64,000 nt of DNA, from NCBI RefSeq assembly GCF_038397725.1, contig NZ_CP151634.1, positions 62,001 to 126,000 on the forward strand, read 5' to 3'. Positions 8,684 to 16,574 of the stretch are shown here, piece after piece. The DNA is from Microbacterium sp. LWO13-1.2. GTDB lineage: Bacteria > Actinomycetota > Actinomycetes > Actinomycetales > Microbacteriaceae. Positions within the stretch are counted from its first letter, which is position 1, and the number at the start of each line of letters is the position of its first letter. Position numbers and translations under genes: made by a program. Under the pieces are notes generated by a model, which saw only the letters and a program-made list of their open reading frames with translations, ran no database searches and was not told the origin of the DNA.

Positions 8684-8822
8684 TCGTGCGGCTGCGACAG
8701 GTTGGAGACGACGACAGGAGCCGCGCACGACGGTTCCTGCACCACTGAGAACTTCGAGCGAGTCTCCACAGGTCGTGGATACCGGCAGCGGATGCTGCGC
8801 ATCCATCGAAGAGAGTGGAGGA

Positions 8823-9821
8823 GTGCCGCACCCACCCTGCCCGCTCCCCGATGACCTCGGCCGCCAGTTCTCGGCCGCGCGTGCAGTCGAACAGGGGATC
8901 ACCAGGCGACGACTGCGCGCGAAGGACCTCGCCTCGCCGTTCTACGGCGTGCGCCGCTGCGTCGACAACGAATCGGGCGAGGGCGACGACGCAGAGTACG
9001 GACCGCTGTCGATCGACCGGCAGCAGCGGGCGCGAGTCCTGCGTGACGCACATGCCTACGCCGAAGTCATGCCGGCGGGCAGCTTCTTCTGCGGCCGCAC
9101 AGCGGCCGTGCTTCATGGCGCTGCGATCGACCACCCGGGCGACCTCGAGGTCGGAGTGGTCTCCCCTGGCCGAGCGCCGCGCGCCCGCGGTATCCGAGGG
9201 CGAAGGATCGCCGAGCATCTGGTTTCGGTACGCACTCACGAGGGACTGCGCGTGGCTAGTCCAGCTTCGACGTGGGCGATGCTCTGCACCGAACTGTCCG
9301 TGCGCGAACTCGTCACCCTTGGCGATGCGATGGCGCGAATCCCGCGCGATGACTTCGGTCGTCAGCATCCCGAGCTTGCTCTCGCCACGCTGACGCAACT
9401 GCACGCCGCCGCCGATGCTGGTCCCCGTCCACCAGGAACCGGTCGTCTGCGCGCGGCAATAGAGAAGGTGCGAGTCGGGAGCTCGTCGCCGCTGGAGACC
9501 GAATACCGGCTCGATGCCGCAACGGGCGGGCTACCGGAACCGGAGCTCGATGTCGAGATTCGCAGCTCGAATGGCCGCCTGCTCGGCATCTCCGAGGTCG
9601 TTTATCGAGAATCTCGATTGATCGTCGAGATCGAGGGCGACCACCACCGCACTTCCCGAGCGCAATGGAATCGCGATATCGAGAAGTACCAGGCCTACGC
9701 CGAAGCGGGTTGGGAGGTGGTGCGCTTGACGTCGACCCATATCCGAGGCTCTCGTCCGACGGGGATCTCGATCGTGCGCAAGGCGCTCCTCCGTCGCGGA
9801 TGGGATGGCGCTCCCAAATGA
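8823..9821 (+). CDS. DUF559 endonuclease-like protein with AbiEi-type N-terminal domain
   Basis: About 332 residues. The N-terminus (EQGITRRRLRAKDLASPF, then YGVRR) resembles the winged-helix domain of AbiEi-type antitoxins and their stand-alone relatives. The C-terminal 110 residues match the Vsr-like DUF559 fold: LIVEIEGDHHRTSRAQWNRD, then KYQAYAEAGWEVVRLT. The (D/E)xK-like element reads VEIEG where VEIDG or VEYDG is usual, and the earlier acidic position is ISE rather than an Asp. Start choice is uncertain: the GTG at 8823 fits family N-termini, but GGAGGA abuts it without spacing. Hairpin units of one family flank the gene on both sides. Substrate and activity are unknown. Confidence 0.7.
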   Translation: MPHPPCPLPDDLGRQFSAARAVEQGITRRRLRAKDLASPFYGVRRCVDNESGEGDDAEYGPLSIDRQQRARVLRDAHAYAEVMPAGSFFCGRTAAVLHGAAIDHPGDLEVGVVSPGRAPRARGIRGRRIAEHLVSVRTHEGLRVASPASTWAMLCTELSVRELVTLGDAMARIPRDDFGRQHPELALATLTQLHAAADAGPRPPGTGRLRAAIEKVRVGSSSPLETEYRLDAATGGLPEPELDVEIRSSNGRLLGISEVVYRESRLIVEIEGDHHRTSRAQWNRDIEKYQAYAEAGWEVVRLTSTHIRGSRPTGISIVRKALLRRGWDGAPK

Positions 9822-9941
9822 CCAGGCCGCGCGCGCTTGGCTTCATGGGCGCCCACTTCTCGGGGCGCCGTTGGTGGCTGTCGCCGTGACTATCGTCGCG
9901 CAACACAAAGATGCAGGCCAGGCGCAGGGGCCCCAGGGGCA

Positions 9942-9992
9942 GGGGACGCACCTGGTCGCATCCCGCAGCCTCATGCGACAATCTTCGTCCCC
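9942..9992. repeat. Hairpin unit 3 (51 bp)
   Basis: Left arm 9942-9959 GGGGACGCACCTGGTCGC; right arm 9975-9992 GCGACAATCTTCGTCCCC. The arms match at 14 of 18 positions around a 15-base loop. The linker TCTTCCTGGGCA to unit 4 is again 12 bases and differs at one position from the linker between units 1 and 2. Confidence 0.82.
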
Positions 9993-10004
9993 TCTTCCTG
10001 GGCA

Positions 10005-10055
10005 GGGGACGCAGATGGTCGGGTCTCGGCGCTCCAGACGACCATCTTCGTCCCC
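10005..10055. repeat. Hairpin unit 4 (51 bp)
   Basis: Left arm 10005-10022 GGGGACGCAGATGGTCGG; right arm 10038-10055 ACGACCATCTTCGTCCCC. The arms match at 16 of 18 positions. GATGGTCG on the left pairs with CGACCATC on the right, so a change from the GTTTGTCG of unit 2 is mirrored in both arms. The period from unit 3 is 63 bases. Confidence 0.82.
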
Positions 10056-10077
10056 TGCCAGTGGCACCACTCCACGG

Positions 10078-10159
10078 GGGGACGAACGGGGTCACATCCT
10101 CGTGGAGCAGGTGTCGAAGAGTGCCCCGCAGTGCGACGGACGCGACAATGTGCGCCCCC
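10078..10159. repeat. Decayed hairpin unit 5
   Basis: The right arm 10142-10159 GCGACAATGTGCGCCCCC is a near copy of the right arm of unit 2. The left arm 10078-10095 (GGGGACGAACGGGGTCAC) is poor, and the loop is longer (46 bases), so spacing differs from the intact units. After it, 10171-10190 carries a short run of AGCTC-type pentamers. Confidence 0.5.
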
Positions 10160-10206
10160 TCCCGCGACCAGCCCAGCTCAGCTCAGCTCAGCCCAAAGCA
10201 GACCAG

Positions 10207-10227
10207 ACGAGCGCTGCCTGAGGTCAG
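10207..10227. repeat. Right 21-bp direct repeat of the cassette
   Basis: It matches 8488-8508 at 20 of 21 positions. On the minus strand it contains the TGA stop (10224-10226) of the phosphodiesterase-fold gene. Confidence 0.8.
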
Positions 10228-10892
10228 TGCGGCTGCGCTGTCACCAGGATCGGCCGGTGATCACTCGATGCCTGCGGCAGCGTGGTGATGCGCTCGATGT
10301 CGAAGCCGACGGAGGTGGCGAAGTCGTAGTGCCCGCGGAAGACGCGGTAGCGGGTGTACGTGTGGTCGTCGCTGAGGCTCAACGTGTACCCGTGGTCGCG
10401 CACGGTCTGGCTGAGGTTCTCCTTGAACACGGGGTAGTTGTAGTCGCCGACCATCAGCACAGGCAACCCCTCGCCGAGGGTGGCCAGCTCGGTGAGTGCA
10501 GCACGGATCTGGTGACGACGCAGCCTGTTCAACGCCGTCAGCGGCGCCGCGTGGAACGAGGCGACGATGATGTCACGCCCGTTGTCGATGTCGTGCAGGC
10601 GCACACCGAGCACTCTCTCGTGCGCGGGCTTCAGCAGCATGTCGTGCAGCGACTTCTTCAGGCCGATCGTGCGGATCTCCTGCACCTGAAAGGTGTTCGC
10701 CCGGTAGTAGACGGCGAGTCCCAGCCGGTTGTCCTGCGTGGCCTGCGCCATCACGAGATCGCCGACGCTCTCGGGCAGATCCTGCACATCGCACTCCTGC
10801 AGACACAGGATGTCGGGGGCGTGCGCCTCTTCGAGCGCGACGAGCTCGCTCGCGGCCCGATGCTTGCGGAGGTTGTAGGAGATGACCTTCAT
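10224..10892 (-). CDS. Endonuclease/exonuclease/phosphatase-fold protein
   Basis: A 222-residue single-domain protein of the DNase I-like fold. MKVISYNLRKH at the N-terminus is the first strand with Asn; LCLQECDVQDL carries the metal-binding Glu near residue 35; VMVGDYNYP near residue 149 is the GDxN-type motif; and SSDHRPILVT is the C-terminal catalytic SDH. Members cleave phosphodiesters in nucleic acids, lipids or small molecules; this one has no signal peptide and its substrate is unknown. Its stop codon lies in the right repeat of the cassette. Confidence 0.85.
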   Translation of the reverse strand: MKVISYNLRKHRAASELVALEEAHAPDILCLQECDVQDLPESVGDLVMAQATQDNRLGLAVYYRANTFQVQEIRTIGLKKSLHDMLLKPAHERVLGVRLHDIDNGRDIIVASFHAAPLTALNRLRRHQIRAALTELATLGEGLPVLMVGDYNYPVFKENLSQTVRDHGYTLSLSDDHTYTRYRVFRGHYDFATSVGFDIERITTLPQASSDHRPILVTAQPH

Positions 10893-10955
10893 CGAACTCC
10901 ACGCTACCCCGCCTCAGCCAGACGCGGGGTGACGACCTCGCGCGGTTCCCCGGTG

Positions 10956-11855
10956 TCAAGAGTCGGCGTCGAACCCCCAGCGGATGCCGACGATGCCAGG
11001 ACCGAACCCGAACCGGGCGACGTGGATGGCACCACTCGCGATCGTCCGCATCCGCACCGTCTCCTGCTCGTCCACCACGGTGTACTCCTCACACCAGTCC
11101 GGGACGGCATCAGGATGGAATCGCACCCAGAGCAGGATCTGCCGGTTCGGACGATCCACCCCGTGCCAGAGCGCGCGTCGATCCGGATAGGCGACCGGGA
11201 AGCGCTCGGTGAACTCGATGAGCCCCGTACCGCCGACCGGGATCGGATCATCGAAGGCGATGACGTCGCAGACGACCCGCCCGAGCGGATGCCGAAGACT
11301 GCGATCGACGCGTCCGCCGATCACTTCCGTGACGGACTTGGTCTCCGCGGCGTCGAATGGCGCCAGGTCGTAGAGCGGCACTTCCGCGATGGTTCCCTCC
11401 ATCGACTGCACCAGCGCACGAGTGACGACCCGATCGAGATCCCCGTGGGCGTCCACGTACCCGACGAGCGACACGGAGAGATCGCGTATTCCGCTCTGTG
11501 CCACGGTCCCCAGCGCCTGCGCCGTCTCCTCGATCTCCTGGTCGATGTTCAGAGCGAACGTCTGTTTGAGCTCCGGTTCCGGCTTTCGACCGATCCGTGG
11601 CACCGGCCGGATCAGCCCGGTCAAGTGACCTCGGTGCAGCCCGAAGATGTCCTCGATGTCCTCGATCGCGCTCAACGACAGCACCCCTTCGGGCTGTCGG
11701 TCTCCGGAACGCCAATAGCTCAACGTCGCCATGGACACCGGGTTGCCCCGATCGGTGAGTCGACGTTGCAGGCTGGTGAGCGTGATGCCGCGCTCCTCGA
11801 CCAGGGCGCGGAACTCGTCGGCGAAGCCCCCCGCCGAACTGTCCATCTCATTCAT
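10956..11855 (-). CDS. HTH (XRE-like) regulator with large C-terminal domain
   Basis: About 299 residues starting at the ATG at 11855 (MNEMDSSAGG). Residues 8-75 form an XRE-like HTH with ITLTSLQRRLTDRGNPVS and ATLSYWRSGDRQPEG. The remaining 220 residues form a mostly beta domain that I do not recognise, with FERFPVAYPDRRALWHG-like loops, a possible ligand-sensing part. A 15-bp perfect palindrome lies upstream at 11975. A 47-codon open frame ends on this start in a TGATG overlap, so translation may be coupled. Target genes are unknown. Confidence 0.65.
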   Translation of the reverse strand: MNEMDSSAGGFADEFRALVEERGITLTSLQRRLTDRGNPVSMATLSYWRSGDRQPEGVLSLSAIEDIEDIFGLHRGHLTGLIRPVPRIGRKPEPELKQTFALNIDQEIEETAQALGTVAQSGIRDLSVSLVGYVDAHGDLDRVVTRALVQSMEGTIAEVPLYDLAPFDAAETKSVTEVIGGRVDRSLRHPLGRVVCDVIAFDDPIPVGGTGLIEFTERFPVAYPDRRALWHGVDRPNRQILLWVRFHPDAVPDWCEEYTVVDEQETVRMRTIASGAIHVARFGFGPGIVGIRWGFDADS

Positions 11856-11998
11856 CACAGTTCCCCAATCCCTGTGAAGCATTGACCTGGAGTCAGCATA
11901 CGGTTCCGCGCGGTGATCCCCGGAGAAACGGTCAGTGCCAGGCCGTTCACGGTGGATCCATCACACTTCCCCAGGTGTTCAGTGAACACGTCTGCCAT
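11855..11998 (-). CDS. Possible 47-codon leader ORF
   Basis: It begins ATG GCA GAC GTG at 11998 and reads MADVFTEHLGKCDGSTVNGL and onward to a TGA that shares one base with the ATG of the HTH gene (TGATG). No good ribosome site is visible; it could be a leaderless leader peptide or chance. The palindrome at 11975-11989 lies in codons 4-8. I cannot recognise the peptide. Confidence 0.3.
   Translation of the reverse strand: MADVFTEHLGKCDGSTVNGLALTVSPGITARNRMLTPGQCFTGIGEL
11975..11989. promoter_or_regulatory. 15-bp perfect palindrome, candidate operator
   Basis: GTGTTCA G TGAACAC, a seven-base inverted repeat around one central base, about 120 bases upstream of the HTH regulator. Its size suits an XRE-type dimer and would allow autoregulation. 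Only one copy was noticed. Confidence 0.4.
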
Positions 11999-12089
11999 AG
12001 CTTGACCGTAGGATCCGCGAAATCTCACTCTCCGGTGGCACCCGCGGATCCGCCACCATCGGGGTGTCGAGCCGACTCCCCGATGGTCC

Positions 12090-12133
12090 AGCTCTGTGGC
12101 CGCCGCTCTGGGGAGGAAGGCGGCCACAGAGCT
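12090..12133. terminator. 15-bp perfect stem-loop after truA
   Basis: AGCTCTGTGGCCGCC (12090-12104) pairs exactly with GGCGGCCACAGAGCT (12119-12133) around a 14-base loop. It lies 47 bases beyond the truA stop on the minus strand. There is no clear T run. It likely separates truA from the HTH regulator. Confidence 0.7.
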
Positions 12134-12179
12134 TCCCGGATCAGAGAGTCCGACGATGCGTTCCCGACCTCGGGGCCGG

Positions 12180-13034
12180 TCAGTCGCTCGACGACTCGCC
12201 ATCGCGGCGAGCGCGAGTCTGGGTGGCGCGGGTGGCGAGCAGTTCGTCTGCCGGGTAGCCGACCTCGGTGAGCGTGAGTCCGCGGGCGGCGAGCACCTTG
12301 AACTCGCTGGTGCGCTCCAGCGCATCGCGCAGCACCACGGGATCGGTGACGTCGAGCCGCCCCGCGCCGACGGCCGCGCACGCGCCGACCAGCGACCGCA
12401 CCATGCTGTGGCAGAAGGCATCGGCTTTCACCTCGGCCACGAGCACCCCCTCGGCGTCGCGCTCCCAGCGGTAGTCGAGCAGCGTGCGGATGGTCGTGGC
12501 CCGTTCACGGGGGATGCAGTAGGCCGCGAAATCGTGCAGTCCGATGAGAGTTCGGGCGGCGGCATCCATCGCCCGTTCATCCAGATCCCCGCGGATGTCC
12601 GTGGTGTCGTGTCGACGCAGCGGATCGTATCCGGCACCGTCGTCGGCGAGGCGATAGCGGTATCGGCGCCAGACGGCGGAGAAGCGGGCATCGAAGCCCT
12701 CCGGCGCGATCGTCGATCGCAGCACCGTGACGTCGGGATAGGCGCCGAGGACGCCGCGCATGCGCCCCGCGATCGACCCCGCCGGGTCGTGCGCTGCTTT
12801 GCCGTGGCGTCGCTCGATGCGCGCCCACTGCTCGTCGTCGAGATCGACATGGACGACCTGCCCCGCGGCGTGGACGCCGGCATCCGTGCGTCCGGCGACG
12901 ACGAACTGCACGTCCGAGCCCACGATTCTGGCCAGCGCCGCCTCGAGAGTGCCCTGCACCGTGCGCAGCGTCGGCTGCTTCGCCCAGCCGCGGAAGTGGG
13001 TACCGTCGTAGGCGATGTCGAGCCGGATGCGCAC
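12180..13034 (-). CDS. truA: tRNA pseudouridine synthase A
   Basis: TruA converts U38-U40 of tRNA anticodon arms to pseudouridine. The 284-residue protein starts MRIRLDIAYDGTHFRGWAKQ, the standard first strand. The catalytic Asp is D51 in AGRTDAGVHA. The second half has RRYRYRL and SFCHSMVR-like segments (here DAFCHSMVRSLVGAC), also typical. It sits 29 bases after rraA on the same strand and may be co-transcribed with it. Confidence 0.95.
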   Translation of the reverse strand: MRIRLDIAYDGTHFRGWAKQPTLRTVQGTLEAALARIVGSDVQFVVAGRTDAGVHAAGQVVHVDLDDEQWARIERRHGKAAHDPAGSIAGRMRGVLGAYPDVTVLRSTIAPEGFDARFSAVWRRYRYRLADDGAGYDPLRRHDTTDIRGDLDERAMDAAARTLIGLHDFAAYCIPRERATTIRTLLDYRWERDAEGVLVAEVKADAFCHSMVRSLVGACAAVGAGRLDVTDPVVLRDALERTSEFKVLAARGLTLTEVGYPADELLATRATQTRARRDGESSSD

Positions 13035-13063
13035 GGATCCAGCCTAAGTCACGGTCCCCGGGT

Positions 13064-13531
13064 TCACCGCTCGACGAGGATGCCGTCCTCGTCGCTGTAC
13101 AGACGCGCACCGACCCGGAAGACGACGCCTCCGAATTCGAGGGCGATATCAACCTCGCCCGCGCCGTCCTTGGCGCTCTTGCGCGGGTTCGTGCCCAGCG
13201 CCTTCACGCCGAGGTCGAGTGAGCCGATCGCCACGCTGTCGCGGATCGCGCCGTGGATGACGACACCGGCCCAGCCGTTGGCGACGGCGGATGCCGCGAT
13301 CAGGTCGCCCATCAGCGCCGTGTTCAGGGAACCGCCACCGTCGACGACCAGCACTGAGCCTGCACCGGGCGACGCGAGGATCGCCTTCACCAGCGCGTTG
13401 TCCTCGAAGCAGCGCACCGTGCGAATCGGTCCGTCGAACGCGGACCGTCCGCCGAACGACCGCAGCTGCGTCGGCAGCGACTGGATGCTCTCGCCGAGCT
13501 CGTCGTAGAGGTCCGCCGTGGCGATCGGCAT
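13064..13531 (-). CDS. rraA: RraA family protein
   Basis: A 155-residue protein starting at the ATG at 13531 ([12 protein letters not shown]). The core [20 protein letters not shown] and [11 protein letters not shown] match the RraA fold, named for inhibition of RNase E in E. coli; related proteins act as aldolases on 4-hydroxy-4-methyl-2-oxoglutarate-like substrates. RD in GAIRDS is the metal-site region of the aldolase-active members, so either role is possible. It follows the permease by 2 bases and is probably translationally coupled to it. A longer open frame upstream overlaps the permease and is not used. Confidence 0.85.
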   Translation of the reverse strand: MPIATADLYDELGESIQSLPTQLRSFGGRSAFDGPIRTVRCFEDNALVKAILASPGAGSVLVVDGGGSLNTALMGDLIAASAVANGWAGVVIHGAIRDSVAIGSLDLGVKALGTNPRKSAKDGAGEVDIALEFGGVVFRVGARLYSDEDGILVER

Positions 13532-13533
13532 CG

Positions 13534-15075
13534 TCAGATGCCTCCGTCGATGGACCGCGTGAACTCCCCCGGCTCGTCCGGGACCATGACCTGGGTGTCG
13601 CGGTTCAGGCTCTCGCCGCGGAAGAACCGCTTCGACCGCGGGAAGAGGAACCAGACGAACATCAGCACGATGCCGACGGCGAGCGAACCGATGCCCACGA
13701 CGAACGTGCCGCCGATGCCGAACAGCACCGTGTAGCCGTAGTCGACGTCCCACATGTCGATCGCCGACTGCACGAATGCACCCGTGAGCATGAGTGCGCC
13801 GAGCAGCGGGAAGAGTCCCTTGAAGAAGAACGCGTGCGCCGAGCGGAACAGGTCCGCGCGGAAGTACCAGACGCAGGCGAAGCCGGTGATGGCGTAGTAG
13901 AACGCGATTGCGAGCCCCAGCGAGAGGATCGAGTCCTGCAGGATGTTGTCGCTGATGAGCGTCATGCCCACGTAGTAGACGATGGCGACGACGCCCATCA
14001 CCAGGGTCGAGAACGACGGCGTCTTGTACTCGGGGTGGACGTCCTTGAACTTCGCCGGCAGCGCACGGTACACGCCCATCGCGAGCGTGCCGCGGGCGGT
14101 CGGCAGGATCGTCGTCTGCGTCGACGAGATCGCGGAGAGGATGACGGCGACCACGAGCGCCCAGCCGAACGGGCCGAGCAGCCCGTCTTTGATCGCGAGG
14201 AAGAAGTCGTCAGCATTCGCCTCGTTGCCGAGCCCGGTGGCGTCATCGCCGAGTCCGGCGTACATCATCGCCGCGATCGTGACCGAGACGTACGTGACGA
14301 GGAGGATGACGGTGGTCAGGAGCGCGGCTCGACCGGGGATGCGCTTCGGATCCTTGGTCTCTTCGTTGAGGGCGAGGCAGGTGTCCCAGCCCCAGTAGAT
14401 GAAGAGCGCGAGCAGGATGGCTTCGGTGAAGCCGGACCAGTCGGTGAACGCGAACGGGTTCATCCACTCCCAGTCGAATGGGGTGGGGTTCGGCGCGGTG
14501 CCCGCGGCGAACTGCCAGAAGGCGGCGACGACGAACACTGCCAGCGCCAGGTACTGGATGCCCAGCAGCACGTTCTGGATGCGCTCGCCGATCTCGACAC
14601 CGCGCCAGCTGACCCAGGTCATCGCGGCGATGAAGACCACCGCGACGATCACGACCCGCAGGTCGTTGTTCTCGAGGTCCTGGCCGATCAGCGCCCAGAA
14701 ATACACCGACGCGATCTGCGCGAGGTTGGCGAGGACGACCATGCCCGCCACGGCAACACCCCAGCCACCCATCCAGCCCACCCAGGGGCCGAAGGCCTTG
14801 GTCCCCCATGTGAACGTGGTGCCGCAATCGGGCACGGCGTTGTTGAGCTCGCGATACGCGAAGGCGATGAGCAGCATCGGGATGAACGCGATGATGAACG
14901 CAATGGGCGCTTGCGCGCCGACGGCGAGCACCACCCAGCCGAGAGTCGCGACCAGCGAGTACACGGGCGCGGTGGAGGCCAGACCGATGACGGTGGAACC
15001 CCAGAGCCCCAGTGTGCCGGCCGCCAGTCCCTTGCCCTCAGGGTGTTCCAGATGAATGGGCGTCGTTGCAACCAT
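13534..15075 (-). CDS. APC superfamily amino-acid permease
   Basis: A 513-residue transporter with 12-13 hydrophobic segments. The first helix carries [19 protein letters not shown], with the unwound GxxG-type substrate site of APC permeases, and [20 protein letters not shown] is the typical cytosolic loop sequence. It resembles the actinobacterial APC permeases of the amino-acid/polyamine group, but the substrate cannot be told. It is followed after 2 bases by rraA. The 104-base gap upstream to the HxlR gene should hold its promoter. Confidence 0.8.
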   Translation of the reverse strand: MVATTPIHLEHPEGKGLAAGTLGLWGSTVIGLASTAPVYSLVATLGWVVLAVGAQAPIAFIIAFIPMLLIAFAYRELNNAVPDCGTTFTWGTKAFGPWVGWMGGWGVAVAGMVVLANLAQIASVYFWALIGQDLENNDLRVVIVAVVFIAAMTWVSWRGVEIGERIQNVLLGIQYLALAVFVVAAFWQFAAGTAPNPTPFDWEWMNPFAFTDWSGFTEAILLALFIYWGWDTCLALNEETKDPKRIPGRAALLTTVILLVTYVSVTIAAMMYAGLGDDATGLGNEANADDFFLAIKDGLLGPFGWALVVAVILSAISSTQTTILPTARGTLAMGVYRALPAKFKDVHPEYKTPSFSTLVMGVVAIVYYVGMTLISDNILQDSILSLGLAIAFYYAITGFACVWYFRADLFRSAHAFFFKGLFPLLGALMLTGAFVQSAIDMWDVDYGYTVLFGIGGTFVVGIGSLAVGIVLMFVWFLFPRSKRFFRGESLNRDTQVMVPDEPGEFTRSIDGGI

Positions 15076-15179
15076 GCTGTGAACAGTACGACCACTGCTG
15101 TTCTCGGGTCAAGTCAGCAATCTTGACAACGAAATTCATACATCTCGTAGGGGTTGAACAACGGAATCCGCGTTGATCA

Positions 15180-15548
15180 TCATGACGAGCGATCGAGCAT
15201 CCCGTCGGAGTTGTCCGCCACCCATTCGACGAGCGGCAGCATCCGCGCCATGAGATCGCGTCCGAGCGGGGTCAGGCTGTACTCGACGTGCGGGGGCACC
15301 GACGGGAACGACTCCCGGTGCACGAGGCCGTCGTCGGCAAGAGTGCGCAACGTCGACGCGAGCATCTTCTCACTGATGCCGCCGACCTCTCGTCGAAGCT
15401 CGCCCCAGCGCCGCGTGCCATCCGACAGCGACGAGAGGATGAGCACGCCCCACTTGCTCATGATGTGGTCGAGGATGACGCGCGTGCTGCATCCCGGATC
15501 GAACACCATCGGGGACGATTCCTTTATCTGCGCGAAACTAACGGCCAT
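15180..15548 (-). CDS. HxlR family transcriptional regulator
   Basis: A 122-residue single winged-helix protein. CSTRVILDHIMSKWGVLILS, WGELRREVGGISEKMLASTL and HVEYSLTPLGRDL are the HxlR signatures; the Cys near residue 20 is where redox- or aldehyde-sensing members of the family have their sensor Cys. It is divergent from an NmrA-like oxidoreductase with a palindromic site between them, the usual arrangement for an autoregulated HxlR controlling a quinone or NADPH reductase. Confidence 0.9.
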   Translation of the reverse strand: MAVSFAQIKESSPMVFDPGCSTRVILDHIMSKWGVLILSSLSDGTRRWGELRREVGGISEKMLASTLRTLADDGLVHRESFPSVPPHVEYSLTPLGRDLMARMLPLVEWVADNSDGMLDRSS

Positions 15549-15551
15549 GTA

Positions 15552-15576
15552 GGTACCTTACTTCAAAGTGGGTACC
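15552..15576. promoter_or_regulatory. HxlR-type operator in the divergent promoter
   Basis: GGTACC TTACTT C AAAGTG GGTACC is an imperfect palindrome: GTACC and GGTAC are outer half-sites and TTACTT and AAAGTG inner ones. It lies 3 bases upstream of the HxlR start and 69 bases from the oxidoreductase start. Binding by the neighbouring HxlR is an inference from position and symmetry. Confidence 0.65.
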
Positions 15577-15644
15577 CACAGACTGGAAGGTTTGTAGCGA
15601 GATGCCGGTTGTCATGGACGATCCACTCACGAAAGGACTTCCCC

Positions 15645-16499
15645 ATGACCACTCTCATCACCGGCGCGACCGGTCAGCTCGGCCGCCTCGTCATCGACAG
15701 CCTCCTCGAGCGCGGCGCTGAGCCGCAGTCGATCGTCGCCGGAGCCCGAGACACGGCGAAAGCGGCGGACCTGGCCGCACGCGGCATCCGGGTCGTCGAA
15801 CTCGACTACAACGCCCCCGCCACGGTGAAGGCCGCCGTCGATGGCGTCGACACCGTTCTCCTGGTCTCCGGCTCCGAGGTCGGCAGCCGGGTCGCCCAGC
15901 ACCGGGCGGTCATCGACGCGGCCGCCGCGGCGGACGTCACGAAGCTGGTGTACACGAGCGCCCCGAAGGCCACCACGAGCGATCTCGTTCTCGCGCCAGA
16001 GCACAAGGCCACCGAAGAGCTCATCGCGGCCTCCGGAATCCCTGCGGTGATCCTGCGCAACAACTGGTACACCGAGAACTACGCTGGCGCCCTCGCTCAG
16101 GCGACCGAGTCCGGCATCCTCGCCGCGAGTGTCGGCGAAGGGCGCGTGGCATCGGCGAGCCGCCGCGACTTCGCAGACGCCGCAGCGGTGGTCCTCCTCG
16201 AAGACGGGCACATCGGCGAGGTGTACGAGCTCGGCGGCGACGTCGCCTGGAACTACGACGAGCTCGCCGGCGCGATCGCCGAGGTCTCCGGTCGGCCGGT
16301 CGACTATCAGGCGCTGTCGACGGAGGACCACGCCGCCGTCCTGACGGGTGCGGGCCTGGATGCGGGAACGGTCGGGTTCGTGACGGCGCTGGACGCGGGG
16401 ATCCGCGACGGTGCGCTCGCCGACACCGACGGCACGCTCGCCCGCCTCATCGGGCGCCCCACGACGCCGCTCGTCGAGGGACTCCGCGCGGTCGCCTGA
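15645..16499 (+). CDS. NmrA-like / QOR2-type NAD(P)H oxidoreductase
   Basis: A 284-residue Rossmann protein starting MTTLITGATGQLGRLVIDSL; TGATGQLG is the dinucleotide loop. KLVYTSAPKA and AVILRNNWYTENY match the atypical SDR family that includes E. coli QorB (quinone reductase 2) and NmrA-like redox sensors. There is no classical YxxxK. GAAAGGACTT lies before the ATG. It is divergent from the HxlR gene, which probably represses it; the pair likely handles quinone or electrophile stress. A terminator follows at 16513. Confidence 0.85.
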   Translation: MTTLITGATGQLGRLVIDSLLERGAEPQSIVAGARDTAKAADLAARGIRVVELDYNAPATVKAAVDGVDTVLLVSGSEVGSRVAQHRAVIDAAAAADVTKLVYTSAPKATTSDLVLAPEHKATEELIAASGIPAVILRNNWYTENYAGALAQATESGILAASVGEGRVASASRRDFADAAAVVLLEDGHIGEVYELGGDVAWNYDELAGAIAEVSGRPVDYQALSTEDHAAVLTGAGLDAGTVGFVTALDAGIRDGALADTDGTLARLIGRPTTPLVEGLRAVA

Positions 16500-16512
16500 T
16501 CCGAATGACGTA

Positions 16513-16543
16513 TCCCCGGCCATGCAGCCTGCGTGGCCGGGGA
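16513..16543. terminator. Bidirectional terminator
   Basis: TCCCCGGCCA (16513-16522) pairs exactly with TGGCCGGGGA (16534-16543) around an 11-base loop. It lies between the convergent oxidoreductase gene and the Asp23 cluster. Confidence 0.85.
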
Positions 16544-16574
16544 CGGCCTGCGTTCTCCGACGCTGTCGAGAGAG

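Larger units (their letters stand above)
8488..10227. mobile_element. Candidate non-transposase cassette: DUF559 gene plus hairpin arrays
   Basis: A 1.7-kb insert is bounded by direct repeats at 8488-8508 and 10207-10227 that match at 20 of 21 positions and share ACGAGCGCTGCCTGA. The left copy holds the stop codon of the AraC gene and the right copy holds the stop of the convergent phosphodiesterase gene. The simplest history is that these two genes once met directly and the insert arrived with duplication of 21 bp. Inside are a pyrimidine tract, two hairpin units, one DUF559 gene, two further units and one decayed unit. No transposase or integrase is present. Mobility is an inference. Confidence 0.6.

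Noticed and set aside
7857..8822. Upstream extension of the DUF559 open frame
   Set aside because: The extension runs through the AraC-type gene in another frame and through the hairpin units; its sequence is Arg-rich and unlike DUF559 N-termini.
9942..10159. CRISPR array
   Set aside because: The repeating units are imperfect hairpins 51 bp long with a conserved 12-bp linker, not identical repeats separated by unique spacers of similar length, and no cas genes are present.
8488..10227. Classical insertion sequence or composite transposon
   Set aside because: No transposase gene, no terminal inverted repeats at the direct-repeat edges, and a 21-bp duplication is longer than that of most IS families.
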